This document shows positions 8,032 to 16,494 of a stretch of DNA of 29,436 bases, piece by piece. The notes under the pieces were generated by a model that was given only the letters and a program-made list of their open reading frames with translations, made no database searches and was not told where the DNA came from. Numbering within the stretch: position 1 is the first letter of the stretch; every line of letters starts with the position of its first letter. The stretch is from CAYJPA01 sp964371945 (lineage in GTDB: Bacteria > Chloroflexota > Chloroflexia > Thermomicrobiales > UBA6265): contig CAYJPA010000080.1 in the NCBI GenBank assembly GCA_964371945.1, forward strand, positions 1 through 29,436, given 5' to 3'. A program made the position numbers and the translations under genes.

Positions 8032-8937
8032 CTATTTGAAAGCGCCGACCGTGACTCCCTCGACGAACGTTCGCTGGAAGGAGAGGAAGAGCGCCACCAC
8101 GGGCAGAATAACCAGGGTCGAGGCCGCCATCAACAGATTGAACTGAATGTCGTGCGATGCCTGTGAGGTGAAGAAGGTCAAACCGACCGACAGGGTGTAC
8201 TTATCCGGATCCTGGAGATAGAGCAGCGGTCCAAGGAAGTCGTTCCAGGCGTGCAATGCGGCGAAGAGGCTGACCGCGGTCAACGCCGGCCAGGATTGCG
8301 GCATGATGATCTGAAAGAGGATGCGGAGCTCACTGGCTCCGTCCAGGTGGGCCGCGTCGGAGATCTCCCGCGGGATTTGCATGAAGAACTGGCGAAGCAA
8401 GAAGATTCAGAACGGGGCCGGCAAGAAGCAGAAGAAATAGGGCACGATCAATGGTTTGAAGGTGTTGATCCAATGGAGCCTGGCGAAGATGTCGAACAGA
8501 GCCACGACCAGCGCCGGAAAGGGAATGAACACCGTTGCCAATACCAGGTAGAAGAACTTGTCCCGGCCCGGCCATTGAATGCGCGAAAATCCGTACGCGA
8601 CCATCGGCGTCGTCATTGCCACCCCGATCACCGTAGCCACGGTGATGATCGTCGTGTTCTTCAAAAAGGTCTAGAACGGAAAGACGTCGACCGCCCGAGA
8701 GAAGTTGGACCACTCGAGATTGTGTGGATACCAGGTCGGAGGATAGACGTTGAGCTCGGAATTCGACTTGAGTGCGTTCACGACCAGCCAGTACAGCGGC
8801 AAGAAGTAGAACGCACCAAGCGCCACAAGTACGATGCGTGGAATGATCTGCGTTCGCAGGGCTCTTCCCGTTCGGAGGCGCCGGGTCCCCTTCGACGTAT
8901 AGGTCGGAAGTTCGTCTAGCGGCACAGGATTGACCAT
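8032..8937 (-). pseudogene. MalG-type carbohydrate ABC permease with two internal stop codons
   Basis: One frame of 301 codons encodes a full carbohydrate permease of the MalG/CUT1 type. It has an N-terminal membrane helix (IVLVALGAFYFLPLYWLVV), core helices, and the EAA loop (FMQIPREISDAAHLDGASEL), ending with a typical VEGVTVGAFK tail. Two stops interrupt it: TAG at 8671-8673 after VDVFPF, and TGA at 8407-8409 before IFLLRQFF. Each can be a one-base change from TGG. No frame change is needed. The upstream MalF partner is missing, and no Shine-Dalgarno precedes the ATG at 8937, where the sequence switches to an oppositely oriented gene fragment. It was once the uptake gene for the downstream mannosidase operon, and is now probably inactive. 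Confidence 0.85.
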
Positions 8938-9952
8938 GATTGCCCGCGCGGAAGAGTTACTTACCGATCTCTTGCCGACCCTGCGCTCTCAAAGCGTATT
9001 CCGCGGCGATGTCTACGCGATCCCGGGCGACGCGGATTTCGCGCTGCTCTGGTACCGCAAGGATTGGTTCGCGTCCGAAAACTTGAATCCGCCTCACTCC
9101 TGGGATGAGTGGCTCGTCTGCCTCCGCCACTTTCAGAAGCCTATCGTTCGTCACCGATACGCGCTCGGTCCCCATGCGATTGCGTTCGCAGGGGGTGGCG
9201 AAGCAGGTGAGGCGACGACCTATCAACTACTGCCCGTACTTTGGTCGGCCGGCGCCGGCGTGATCTCTAACCATGAGGTCGTGCTCAATTCGCGAGGAAG
9301 CCGGGATGCGGTCGCTTTCGTCGCGGAACTGGTGCGTAAGCATGGAGTTGCCGGCCGCGATGTGGTCATGACTCCCTGGAACGGGCCGGCACTCGCTTTT
9401 GCCGCGGGGTCAGTCGCAATGTCGATCGGCGGCAGCTACGAGAACAGAATCATCCGGGCCGCCGCCGGGTGGGACGAACAGGAATTCATCTCCAAAGTCG
9501 GCTTTTTGCCGATCCCTGCCGGTCCAGGCGGAACCCCGGCGACGGTTCATGGCGGCCTAAGCTATACGATCTACAGCCAGTCGCGGCGGGCGGAGCTTGC
9601 CCTGCAACTGCTCGCTCGAGCCGGCCGGCCGGATATCGTCAAGGAATTCTGTTCGCAAACGGGCCAGAATCCGGCCACGATCACCGGCACGCGGGCGCTC
9701 GAACGTGAGCGCGAACCGTTCTTGAGCGAAACCGCCAAGCTCTACGAATACGCCCGGCCCCGTTGGCCGATACACGAATACACCCGCGTCTCACTGCAGC
9801 TCCAGCGCATGTTCGAAAGCGCGATCCTGGGCGAATTGGAGCCTAATGACGCGGTTGCGCGTGCGGCAACGGTCATCGCGGGGATCACCGGTCGACCGGA
9901 ACGCGGCGGAACCGCCTGGCGCTCGAGTCGCGAGTTGATTGCCCGGACCTGA
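8930..9952 (+). pseudogene. C-terminal portion of an extracellular sugar-binding protein (family 1)
   Basis: This 340-codon frame matches the middle and C-terminal lobes of a CUT1 sugar-binding lipoprotein. It has VYAIPGDADFALLWYRKDWF near residue 30, followed by the SWDEW segment, a WNGPALAFAAGSVAMSIGGS hinge region and a normal C-terminus. The family normally has about 100 more residues in front, with a signal peptide and the first ligand-binding strand. Both are absent. The start lies against the head of the oppositely oriented permease. It therefore looks 5'-truncated by a rearrangement whose breakpoint is near 8938. Without export it cannot serve transport. The reading frame itself has no internal stop. 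Confidence 0.8.
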
Positions 9953-10001
9953 CAGATCTGGTTCGACCGGACAGACGAAGACTCGTTCCGTCACGTTTCG
10001 A

Positions 10002-10109
10002 TTAGATCGCGGCAAACGTGTCGATCAGCCGCCCGATGATCCGGATTCCGGTGCGATAGTCCTCGGGCCGGATACTCTCGTTTGGAGCGTGGGCCCGGGC
10101 GAAAGACAT
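10002..10109 (-). pseudogene. C-terminal remnant of an M20 family metallopeptidase
   Basis: On the minus strand, 35 codons end at TAA 10002-10004. They carry the M20 C-terminal signature ARAHAPNESIRPEDY, in which His is the conserved metal or substrate ligand of HAPNE, followed by a terminal helix (GIRIIGRLIDTFAAI). No further M20 sequence continues beyond about 10109; instead the plus strand there encodes the end of a DppB permease. The fragment is 49 bases from the end of the convergent binding-protein remnant. It is a deletion leftover and is not functional. Confidence 0.75.
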
Positions 10110-10221
10110 CCCGATGATTCTGGGCCTCGTCCTGTTGGCGGCCGCGATCCACGTGGTCGTCAATCTCTTGGTCGATATCGGTTACGCCGTGCTCGACCCC
10201 CGGATTCGTCATGCTCAGTAG
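10099..10221 (+). pseudogene. C-terminal remnant of a DppB-type ABC permease
   Basis: The plus-strand frame reads KDIPMILG, then a hydrophobic stretch and NLLVDIGYAVLDPRIRHAQ to TAG at 10219-10221. This is the standard last 40 residues of DppB/OppB permeases (R-D-Y-P-x-x-x-G ... NLxVDxxYAxLDPRI). The first roughly 270 residues are absent, replaced by the M20 remnant. Its stop overlaps the ATG of the following DppC (10211), the usual coupled arrangement, so this tail and the next gene descend from one operon. Confidence 0.8.
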
Positions 10222-11119
10222 CGCTCACGCCCTTCCGGACAATGATCGCTCGCCCGGTGGCCGGTATTCGTTGAATCATTTGCGATCGGTCCCGGCGGTT
10301 CGCCAGTTCGTTCGCAACCGGATTGCGATTGCCTCGCTGGGCTTTTTCGTGCTGTTGATCATCGTTGCAGGAGCCGCACCGCTATTCGCCCCCTATCAAC
10401 CAGAAAAACTGGCGATCACTGAACGATTGACGTCGCCGTCGCGTGGTCGTTTGCTGGGAACCGAGCAGTTCGGGCGCGATGTGCGGAGCCGGCTGGTCTT
10501 TGGCGATCGACTCACTTTCTTCTCCGCATTCATTGCGGTCGGATTGGCCGCGATCCTCGGGGTCGCACTCGGCGCGCTCGCGGGATACGCCCGCGGTTGG
10601 GTCGGTGCGGTCATCATCCGATCGATGGATATCTTGCTGCTTTTCCGGGCCTGCTGCGGGCGCCTGTGGTCTTGCCGGGCCTCGGTTCGGGTCTCGTCAA
10701 CACGGAAATCGCAGTCGGCATCTCATTGATTCCGGTTTGCGTGCGGCTCGTGCGCGGACCATTGCCTTCAGTCCGGGAGTGCGAAGATGTGATTGCCGCT
10801 CAGGTCGTGGGCTGCAGTCCATCCCGTTTGCTGATTCGTCATATCCTGTCCAACATCTGGTCTCAGGTGATCTTCCTTTCGACATCGGCGCTCGGATGGT
10901 CGATCGTGATTGCGGCAACACTCGACTTCCTCGGATTGGGCGTGCAGTCTCCGACCCCCTGGATGGGGAGCCGATCTGGCAGCGGGGCGGCTATGGCTCA
11001 ACGTTGGATGGCGGGTCAGCACAGCGCCGGGAGCTGCGATCACACTTGTTATCCTGGCCGTCAATTCTCTAAGCGATGGGCTAACGGAGGCACTGGATCC
11101 CGGACTGTGCCGCCGGTAA
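10211..11119 (+). pseudogene. DppC-type ABC permease with two frameshifts
   Basis: This is a DppC/OppC permease of about 300 codons in three frames. Frame one carries the N-terminal helix and the LLGTEQFGRDVRSRLVFGDR signature, then MDILLLF. Near 10645-10650 a missing C shifts the frame; the expected PGLLRAPVVLPGLGSGL continues in the next frame through the EAA loop and LDFLGLGVQSPTP. Near 10958-10963 an extra base or two-base loss shifts it again, to WGADLAAGRLWLN and the tail LTEALDPGLCRR, TAA at 11117-11119. Both shifts lie in short homopolymers (CC/GGG and CCCCC). With the DppB remnant it is the relic of a third peptide-type importer. A sequencing error at either site is possible. Confidence 0.85.
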
Positions 11120-11152
11120 CGTGCACTCGATTCGAGGCATGGAGGACGCGAA

Positions 11153-11914
11153 ATGAAGCTGTATTTGATCGATCTCGGCCACTGCGACATCGACAAGGGC
11201 AGAGTGCTGACGCCGGGCAGCGATGTCGGAAAAGTAGTGCGCACACCGATCGTCGGGTATCTGATCGAGACCGAAGACGGACAACACATCATGATCGATT
11301 CGGGAATGCACCGAAAGCACATCGCCGATCCAGATGCGACGTTCCGCGGGACGGAATTCGGCAATTGGCTCAAGGTGGTGATGAAACCCGAGGACGATAT
11401 CAAGAACCGGCTCGGGGAGATCGGATTGACGGTCGAGGACATCGACGTCCTGGTGAGCACGCACTTCCATTTCGATCACGCCGGCAATCACGGCGATTTC
11501 TCCGCATCGCGAATCGTGACTCAGCGCGAAGCTTACGAGTACGCAAAGGAGAATCCTGCTCCATTTCCCAGAGACATCTGGGACCTGCCAAATCTGAACT
11601 ATGAAATGATCGATGGCGATATGGAGCTGGTTCCAGGGGTGGAGCTGCTGAAGACCAACGGTCACACACCGGGTCACATGTCGGTTCTGGTTCGATTGCC
11701 GAAGACTGGACCGGTGATGCTCGCGATCGACGCGATCTACACGATGGAGAACCTCGAGACCGACAACTGGAGCGGATACACGGATCCGGCCGCGTCGTTC
11801 GAAAGCGCTCACCGGGTCGCCGATATCGCCAAACGAGAGGGAGCTATGCTCATCACGGGACACGATCCCGAACAATGGGCGCAGCTCAAAATGGCGCCGT
11901 CATACTACGACTAG
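11153..11914 (+). CDS. AHL-lactonase-like metallo-beta-lactamase-fold hydrolase
   Basis: This 253-residue protein of the metallo-beta-lactamase superfamily is closest in layout to N-acyl homoserine lactonases (AiiA/AttM type). The dinuclear zinc motif HFHFDH gives H104, H106, D108 and H109. Further ligands are visible as H175 in GHTPGH, D193 in LAIDAIY and H237 in ITGHDPEQW. The family opens lactone rings, including quorum signals, but many members act on other lactones. There is no signal peptide, so it should be cytosolic. The ATG at 11153 follows GGAGG with 7-base spacing. It lies 33 bases after the broken DppC and may have been the last gene of that operon. Actual AHL activity is an inference. 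Confidence 0.88.
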   Translation: MKLYLIDLGHCDIDKGRVLTPGSDVGKVVRTPIVGYLIETEDGQHIMIDSGMHRKHIADPDATFRGTEFGNWLKVVMKPEDDIKNRLGEIGLTVEDIDVLVSTHFHFDHAGNHGDFSASRIVTQREAYEYAKENPAPFPRDIWDLPNLNYEMIDGDMELVPGVELLKTNGHTPGHMSVLVRLPKTGPVMLAIDAIYTMENLETDNWSGYTDPAASFESAHRVADIAKREGAMLITGHDPEQWAQLKMAPSYYD

Positions 11915-12066
11915 GATGAGCCCTTGCTCCTCCATGTCCCGGACGAGCGCAATTCGTTCGAGCAGGACAACGGACTAGGGAGTTCCCACATTCACCACTT
12001 GAGAGGTTGACTTCTTGGGCGTCGGTATGAGGACTTCCGCCTCTGTCGCCATGCGATGCCGGTTGA

Positions 12067-12366
12067 TCACACTGTTCCCGAACCTCGTTCCTGCTCCATG
12101 AGCTCGCGCACCTTGCGCTCCTCCCAGGAGTGACCGCGCGGTCCTTCGATGGCGAAGACGAATGCCGCATGAATGAGGAGTCCGATTCCCCAGCCCACCA
12201 ACGGCCAGTAGAACCACCAGCTATCGCGGCCGGTGGCAAAGCCGATCAAGAAGAGCCCGAGGTTGATGACGACATAGACGACGAGGTGCGAGTAGAAGCC
12301 TTTCAGCTCCTCAACCCGCAGTTTGGCCCGCTTATAGGCCTCATCTTGTTGTTTGGTCGGATCCAT
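12067..12366 (-). CDS. 2TM domain protein
   Basis: This 99-residue membrane protein has the 2TM layout: a charged N-terminal helix (KQQDEAYKRAKLRVEELKG), then HLVVYVV leading into membrane segment 1 (about 26-44), a WW/W-rich turn, and segment 2 (about 54-73) with the WPLVGWGIGL and HAAFVF blocks. A charged tail with WEERKVRELMEQE follows. The ATG at 12366 has GGAGG five bases upstream, so the upstream in-frame start at 12438 is not preferred. The domain occurs alone or next to histidine kinase domains, and its function is unclear. The 150 bases between it and the convergent lactonase hold no supported gene. Confidence 0.85.
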   Translation of the reverse strand: MDPTKQQDEAYKRAKLRVEELKGFYSHLVVYVVINLGLFLIGFATGRDSWWFYWPLVGWGIGLLIHAAFVFAIEGPRGHSWEERKVRELMEQERGSGTV

Positions 12367-12645
12367 GGCGGCCTCCATTCTCGCTTGCAACGATCGCGAA
12401 CATCGCCGCATCAGTTCGGCCGCGATCGCCCACCGCAAAGTACTCGTTTCAGCCTCGCGAATGTGTCCGTCGTCCGGTCATTCGCGTTACAGTCGCGCCA
12501 CAATCGACCAGAACTGGCGTCAAGTGACTTGATTGAGTCTCAGTCTCGCCAATCAGTGATGCCACGTTAAAGACCTTGAAATCGATTTGTGACCAGCCGG
12601 TCGAAAGCATCGTCCGGCGAGTCGACTCGAATGAGGTAGTGCGGA

Positions 12646-13521
12646 ATGCCTGGAATCGTTTTCGCCGGAGTCGCACCCCACGGCTGGCCAACTATTCCCG
12701 ATCTCAGCGCCGATGCAATGGGTGCGCTGCGGACGCGCTCCGCTTTGCAGGAGGTCGGTCGCCGCTGTGCGGCGGCGCGTCCCGATGTGATTGTTGTTGC
12801 AACCCCACACGGAGTGCGCGTGGAAGGCGCGGTTTGCCTTGCCGCGGTAGCTCGAGGAGCCGGAGCCCTGCACCACGAAGGGCGGACAATTGAATTGAAT
12901 GTGCCGGTTGATGGACGCCTAACCGGCGAGATTGTCGCGGTCGCACGCGAGTCCGGGATTCCTGTCGCGCTCGCCGGCTTCGGTGGAAACGACCCTGCCG
13001 AAAGCGTTATCCCGCTCAATTGGGGAACCATGGTCCCGCTCTGGTTCACCGGTCACGGCCGGAACATGGTCGGGCATGGCAATGTGTTGGCAGACGATCC
13101 GAAGGTCGACGAGGGACCGCCAGTGGTGATCGTCACTCCCTGGCGTGGGTTGTCGCGGCAAACGCTGATCGACTTCGGCGTCGCGGTCGCCAATGCTGCC
13201 AATCGGGACGGCAGACGGGTGGTGTTTATCGCCTCATGCGATTGGGCGCACGCCCATGAAGGGGGCCGTGCCGAATTCAGTACGGCGGCGGCTGAGGTTG
13301 ATGCGCTCATTCTGAACGCCCTTCGAGAGAATGACCTGGGGCGTTTGATCGATCTCGATGAACAACTTGTCGAGGATGCGGCAATTGACGGATTGTGGCA
13401 ATTGCTGATGTTGACCGGCGCGATTAAGGAACTGACGGTGCGATCGGAGGTGCTCAGTTACGAGGCACCACCCGCCTGCGCCACTGGGATGATCGTCGCC
13501 ACATTCGAGCCGGCCTTTTGA
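12646..13521 (+). CDS. class III extradiol dioxygenase (LigB)-like protein
   Basis: This 291-residue protein has the LigB/MEMO fold pattern. Likely metal ligands are H12 (VAPHGWP), H55 (ATPHG) and E243 (LVEDAAIDGLW). H202 and H204 in SCDWAHAHEGG lie where the catalytic histidine sits in LigB. In LigB enzymes non-haem Fe(II) cleaves catechol rings next to the hydroxyls; MEMO relatives share the fold without that activity. No aromatic-degradation genes are near, so the substrate is open. ATG at 12646 with a weak GGA upstream fits the fold's first strand. It is divergent from the 2TM gene across 279 bases with no supported ORF. Confidence 0.8.
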   Translation: MPGIVFAGVAPHGWPTIPDLSADAMGALRTRSALQEVGRRCAAARPDVIVVATPHGVRVEGAVCLAAVARGAGALHHEGRTIELNVPVDGRLTGEIVAVARESGIPVALAGFGGNDPAESVIPLNWGTMVPLWFTGHGRNMVGHGNVLADDPKVDEGPPVVIVTPWRGLSRQTLIDFGVAVANAANRDGRRVVFIASCDWAHAHEGGRAEFSTAAAEVDALILNALRENDLGRLIDLDEQLVEDAAIDGLWQLLMLTGAIKELTVRSEVLSYEAPPACATGMIVATFEPAF

Positions 13522-13585
13522 CAACCACCGAGTTCAGCCCGAGTTCGTCGCAGCCAGCGGGCAAGTGGGTCAGTTCCGGTCGGGT

Positions 13586-15988
13586 TTAATCGGCGAGATC
13601 GGTTTGGAGGTAGGCATCGTAAATCGTGCGAGTTCGCGGCGCCGCGAAGCTGACTCCCTCGCCGGAGCTTTCGACCATTACAATCGAGGCGATTGTCGCC
13701 TTTTCCCCATATGGTCCCCATCCGGCGAACCATGAGTGCGGTTTCTGATCCTTGGTCATCTGGTTTTGGGCTGTGCCGGTTTTGCCGGCGATCGGCCACT
13801 CGAAATCGCCAAAGACCCGAACCGACCCGGCGCCATAGATGTTACTGGCCTGGTCCCGCATCGCGCTCTGGATCTCCGCGACCTGATCCTTGTCCAACGG
13901 CAAGGTGCGGATCACTTTTCGCTTGCCGATCTGCTTGAGCGATCCATCCTCATCCTGGGTGTACTCGACGATGAACGGTTTGAGCAGCTTGCCGCCATTC
14001 GCGATCGCCGTGTAGGCGTTCGCCATCTGCAGCGGAGTCGCTTCCAAGTATCCCTGACCGATCGAGAGATTCACCGCGTCGCCGCGCGCCCAATAGTCGC
14101 CGATGTTCTCGAACTTCCATTCCGGATCCGGAACGGTGCCGGCGATCTCCGCGAGATAGGGGATCCCGGTCGGAGCGCCGAGTCCGAACTTCTTTGCCAT
14201 GTCCGGCAGAAAGTGATCGTCCTTCTCATCCAGTGCGTTGCCGATTTGGTAGAAAACCGTGTTGCAGGAATTGACCAGCGCCCAATGCAACGACAACACA
14301 CCTTGCGCGCCAAGTCCTTCTTCGTAGGTCCAGTCGCGCCAGATCTGGTCGGTGCCTGGGATGCTCCATTCTTGCGGACAATTGATTTCGGTTTCGCCGG
14401 TGTATCCGAGATCCACCATTCCGGCTGCCATGGTGATGACTTTGAAAATGGAGCCTGTTGGGTAGCCGGCTTCGGTCGCTCGATTGAGGAGCGGACGCTT
14501 CTCCTCGTCGTTGACGTAAGCCCAATCTTTATCGGTGAAACCGAGCACGAACCAGTTTGGATCGTAGCTGGGGTGGCTGGCCAGCGCGAGAACCCCGCCG
14601 GTGCGCGGATCGATGATCACCGCGCTGCCGGAAACGTCTCCCAAGGCATCGTCGACGACGATCTGGAAATCTCGATCGATCGTCAGCAGGATATCTTGCG
14701 GCGGCACTGCTTTGCGGCTCGCGATGGTTTCCCGCTCAATTCGTGTGCTGCAATCGACGATCTCGAGCTGGCCGCCCGGTACACCGGCGAGGATTTCATT
14801 CGCGCCGGCTTCGAGTCCGGCTCTGCCCAGCCATTGGTCCCCGGTCAGATTTCCCGTTGTATCTTCCGCCAAGTCGTCCGCATTCACGCGGGTGACATAG
14901 CCGGTAATGTGCGCGGCCTTTGCGCCGAGAGGATAGAGACGAGCGGTTTCCGTACGAATCGCCACGCCCGAAAGTTCACCAATGCCGGTGATTAGCGTCG
15001 AATCAACATCCTTCGGATAGGTTTTGATCGGCATGAACCAGGTAGGCTGACCGTCCTTGTACTTCTCCTTGATCTCCGTGGTGGTCATCCCGATGAGCTT
15101 GCTGAGCTTGGAGATCGTGTCATTCTCGTTTTCGAGCATTCCGGGCACGATGCCAACCACGCTGATCGTGCCGTCATAAGCAAGCTGTTTGCCGTTCCGG
15201 TCCAGAATGCTGCCACGCCGCACCGATTCCGCAACGAAGTCGATGCAGCCGTCGTTCAATTGGCTGAAAATGACCGAAGGGGTCCATTCAACGTTCCAGA
15301 CATCGTCCTGTTTTGTGAGTTTGATGCCGTTCTCGTCGTCGAATTGACCGACCTTGTTCGACGTGTACTCAACCTTGACCGGTACGATCGATTCGAGATT
15401 GGGATCGCCGGTCACGGTGAGCTTGATCGAGGTGAGACCCGCTTCCGCCTGGATTCCGGCGTAGCGGTCGATGAAATCTTGGCGCGATATCGTGCCCTTC
15501 GCGGTTGTCGTCAGCATGTCGTAGAGACCACCGTAATCGCCGGCCGCCCAGCGCGCGCCGAAGGTCTCGACGACATCGCGCGGCGACGACGGGTCCACCA
15601 GCTCAATCGTTTCAGCAGTTGCGCTCGCTTCAGGCGGCGTTGCCGCGGTCAGCGCCGCCTCGCCCTCGGATGCGGGGCTGCCAACCGATGCCGATTTAAC
15701 TTCGGCCGTCGCCGTGGGAGCGACGGTAGGCGTCGACTCCTCGGTTGCCGTCGGTTCGGCGGTCGCCGGCTCCGTTGGCGTGTCGACCGCAAAGGCCAGT
15801 GTGGGATCAGGTGTTTCAGTCGCATCATGGGAAGCAGCGCGGTCGAGCAGTGTCCGCGGCGTCTCACCTTGGGCGATCATCGCGCCGGTTGCCGCGGAAA
15901 CAACCACAACCAGCAGAATCAGCAAAGCCAGCGGCCATCGCGACGGTTTGCGTTGTTGTGTGGCGTAGATCGAGTGGTAACGCGACAC
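13586..15988 (-). CDS. penicillin-binding protein with MecA_N and transpeptidase domains
   Basis: This class B penicillin-binding protein (D,D-transpeptidase) cross-links peptidoglycan outside the membrane. In order it has a short cytoplasmic tail, one membrane helix (about 17-40), a Thr/Pro/Ala/Glu-rich linker (about 55-130), an NTF2-like MecA_N domain (about 132-240), a dimerisation domain, and the transpeptidase domain with SIFK (S513, K516), SCN (574-576) and KTGTAQ (K736). The 800-residue start is GTG at 15988, with GGAAGGA ten bases upstream, giving MSRYHSIYATQ. A TTG at 16045 in the same frame has no Shine-Dalgarno. The stop is TAA. MecA_N is shared with staphylococcal PBP2a, but that alone does not mean beta-lactam resistance; it is common in Chloroflexota and Firmicutes PBPs. 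It converges with the LigB-like gene. Confidence 0.92.
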   Translation of the reverse strand: MSRYHSIYATQQRKPSRWPLALLILLVVVVSAATGAMIAQGETPRTLLDRAASHDATETPDPTLAFAVDTPTEPATAEPTATEESTPTVAPTATAEVKSASVGSPASEGEAALTAATPPEASATAETIELVDPSSPRDVVETFGARWAAGDYGGLYDMLTTTAKGTISRQDFIDRYAGIQAEAGLTSIKLTVTGDPNLESIVPVKVEYTSNKVGQFDDENGIKLTKQDDVWNVEWTPSVIFSQLNDGCIDFVAESVRRGSILDRNGKQLAYDGTISVVGIVPGMLENENDTISKLSKLIGMTTTEIKEKYKDGQPTWFMPIKTYPKDVDSTLITGIGELSGVAIRTETARLYPLGAKAAHITGYVTRVNADDLAEDTTGNLTGDQWLGRAGLEAGANEILAGVPGGQLEIVDCSTRIERETIASRKAVPPQDILLTIDRDFQIVVDDALGDVSGSAVIIDPRTGGVLALASHPSYDPNWFVLGFTDKDWAYVNDEEKRPLLNRATEAGYPTGSIFKVITMAAGMVDLGYTGETEINCPQEWSIPGTDQIWRDWTYEEGLGAQGVLSLHWALVNSCNTVFYQIGNALDEKDDHFLPDMAKKFGLGAPTGIPYLAEIAGTVPDPEWKFENIGDYWARGDAVNLSIGQGYLEATPLQMANAYTAIANGGKLLKPFIVEYTQDEDGSLKQIGKRKVIRTLPLDKDQVAEIQSAMRDQASNIYGAGSVRVFGDFEWPIAGKTGTAQNQMTKDQKPHSWFAGWGPYGEKATIASIVMVESSGEGVSFAAPRTRTIYDAYLQTDLAD

Positions 15989-16494
15989 GGGAATCAGGTC
16001 CTTCCAGCGGGATATCTGGCGGGGTGTGTTTTGATTGCGGTGCAACGAAACGGACGATCGGCTTCAACTGAATTGATATGCCGGCGCTGGGAGCCCGCCA
16101 TCCAGAAGTCGCTAGAGTGTACGTACATATTCTACCGTTGCTATGCTGCCAGTCAAACCCTTCGGCGTCAAGCCAAGCTCGAGGTCAACGACGCTTTAGG
16201 CGTTCCTTCAGGTACGCAGCGACCAGCCGCGCCTACATGACACCTACCATCTAAACGAATTTGCCAGGCTAGTGGTTTCACTGTATTCAACGTTACGTCG
16301 CGCCGCCTCGGCTTTCACGTCGACCAGTCGACTTACCGCCTCACCCCCTACCGAAACTGGACGTTCGGCCTACCTGAAGCGTGCCCTTGCGCAACCAAGG
16401 TCTCTATACTCTCGTAGATATGAGTATTCGCCCCCGAACCGCTATCGCCCGCGGGGAACCGGATCTTTTGATCGAACATCGTGGAGAAGTAGAT
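15989..16494. promoter_or_regulatory. divergent region between PBP and sortase genes, with palindrome TGTACGTACA
   Basis: About 500 bases separate two divergent cell-envelope genes. No ORF with family resemblance and no RNA gene is visible. A perfect 10-base palindrome, TGTACGTACA, lies at 16118-16127. CTTACCGCCTCACCC near 16331-16345 is repeated near 1506-1519, upstream of the lectin-like gene. Promoters for both genes must lie here, but I cannot place -10/-35 boxes with confidence. Confidence 0.35.

Noticed and set aside
10211..11119. Programmed frameshifting in DppC
   Set aside because: Two separate shifts in a permease beside a truncated DppB, with no slippery heptamer or pseudoknot evident; decay or base errors are simpler.
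11918..11975. Minus-strand stretch reading VVLLERIALVRDMEEQGLI, like part of a MerR-type helix
   Set aside because: Fewer than 25 codons between stops, no helix-turn-helix around it, and no start; too short to call a gene remnant.
13586..15988. Beta-lactam resistance gene (mecA) call
   Set aside because: The MecA_N domain is also common in housekeeping penicillin-binding proteins of related phyla; sequence alone does not support resistance.
13736..16240. Long plus-strand ORFs opposite the penicillin-binding protein
   Set aside because: The minus strand carries all transpeptidase motifs in one frame; the opposite ORFs are antisense shadows caused by high GC.
16331..16345. CTTACCGCCTCACCC shared with 1506-1519 as a regulon motif
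   Set aside because: A roughly 15-base match between two sites in 29 kb of biased sequence is near what chance allows, and the two contexts differ.
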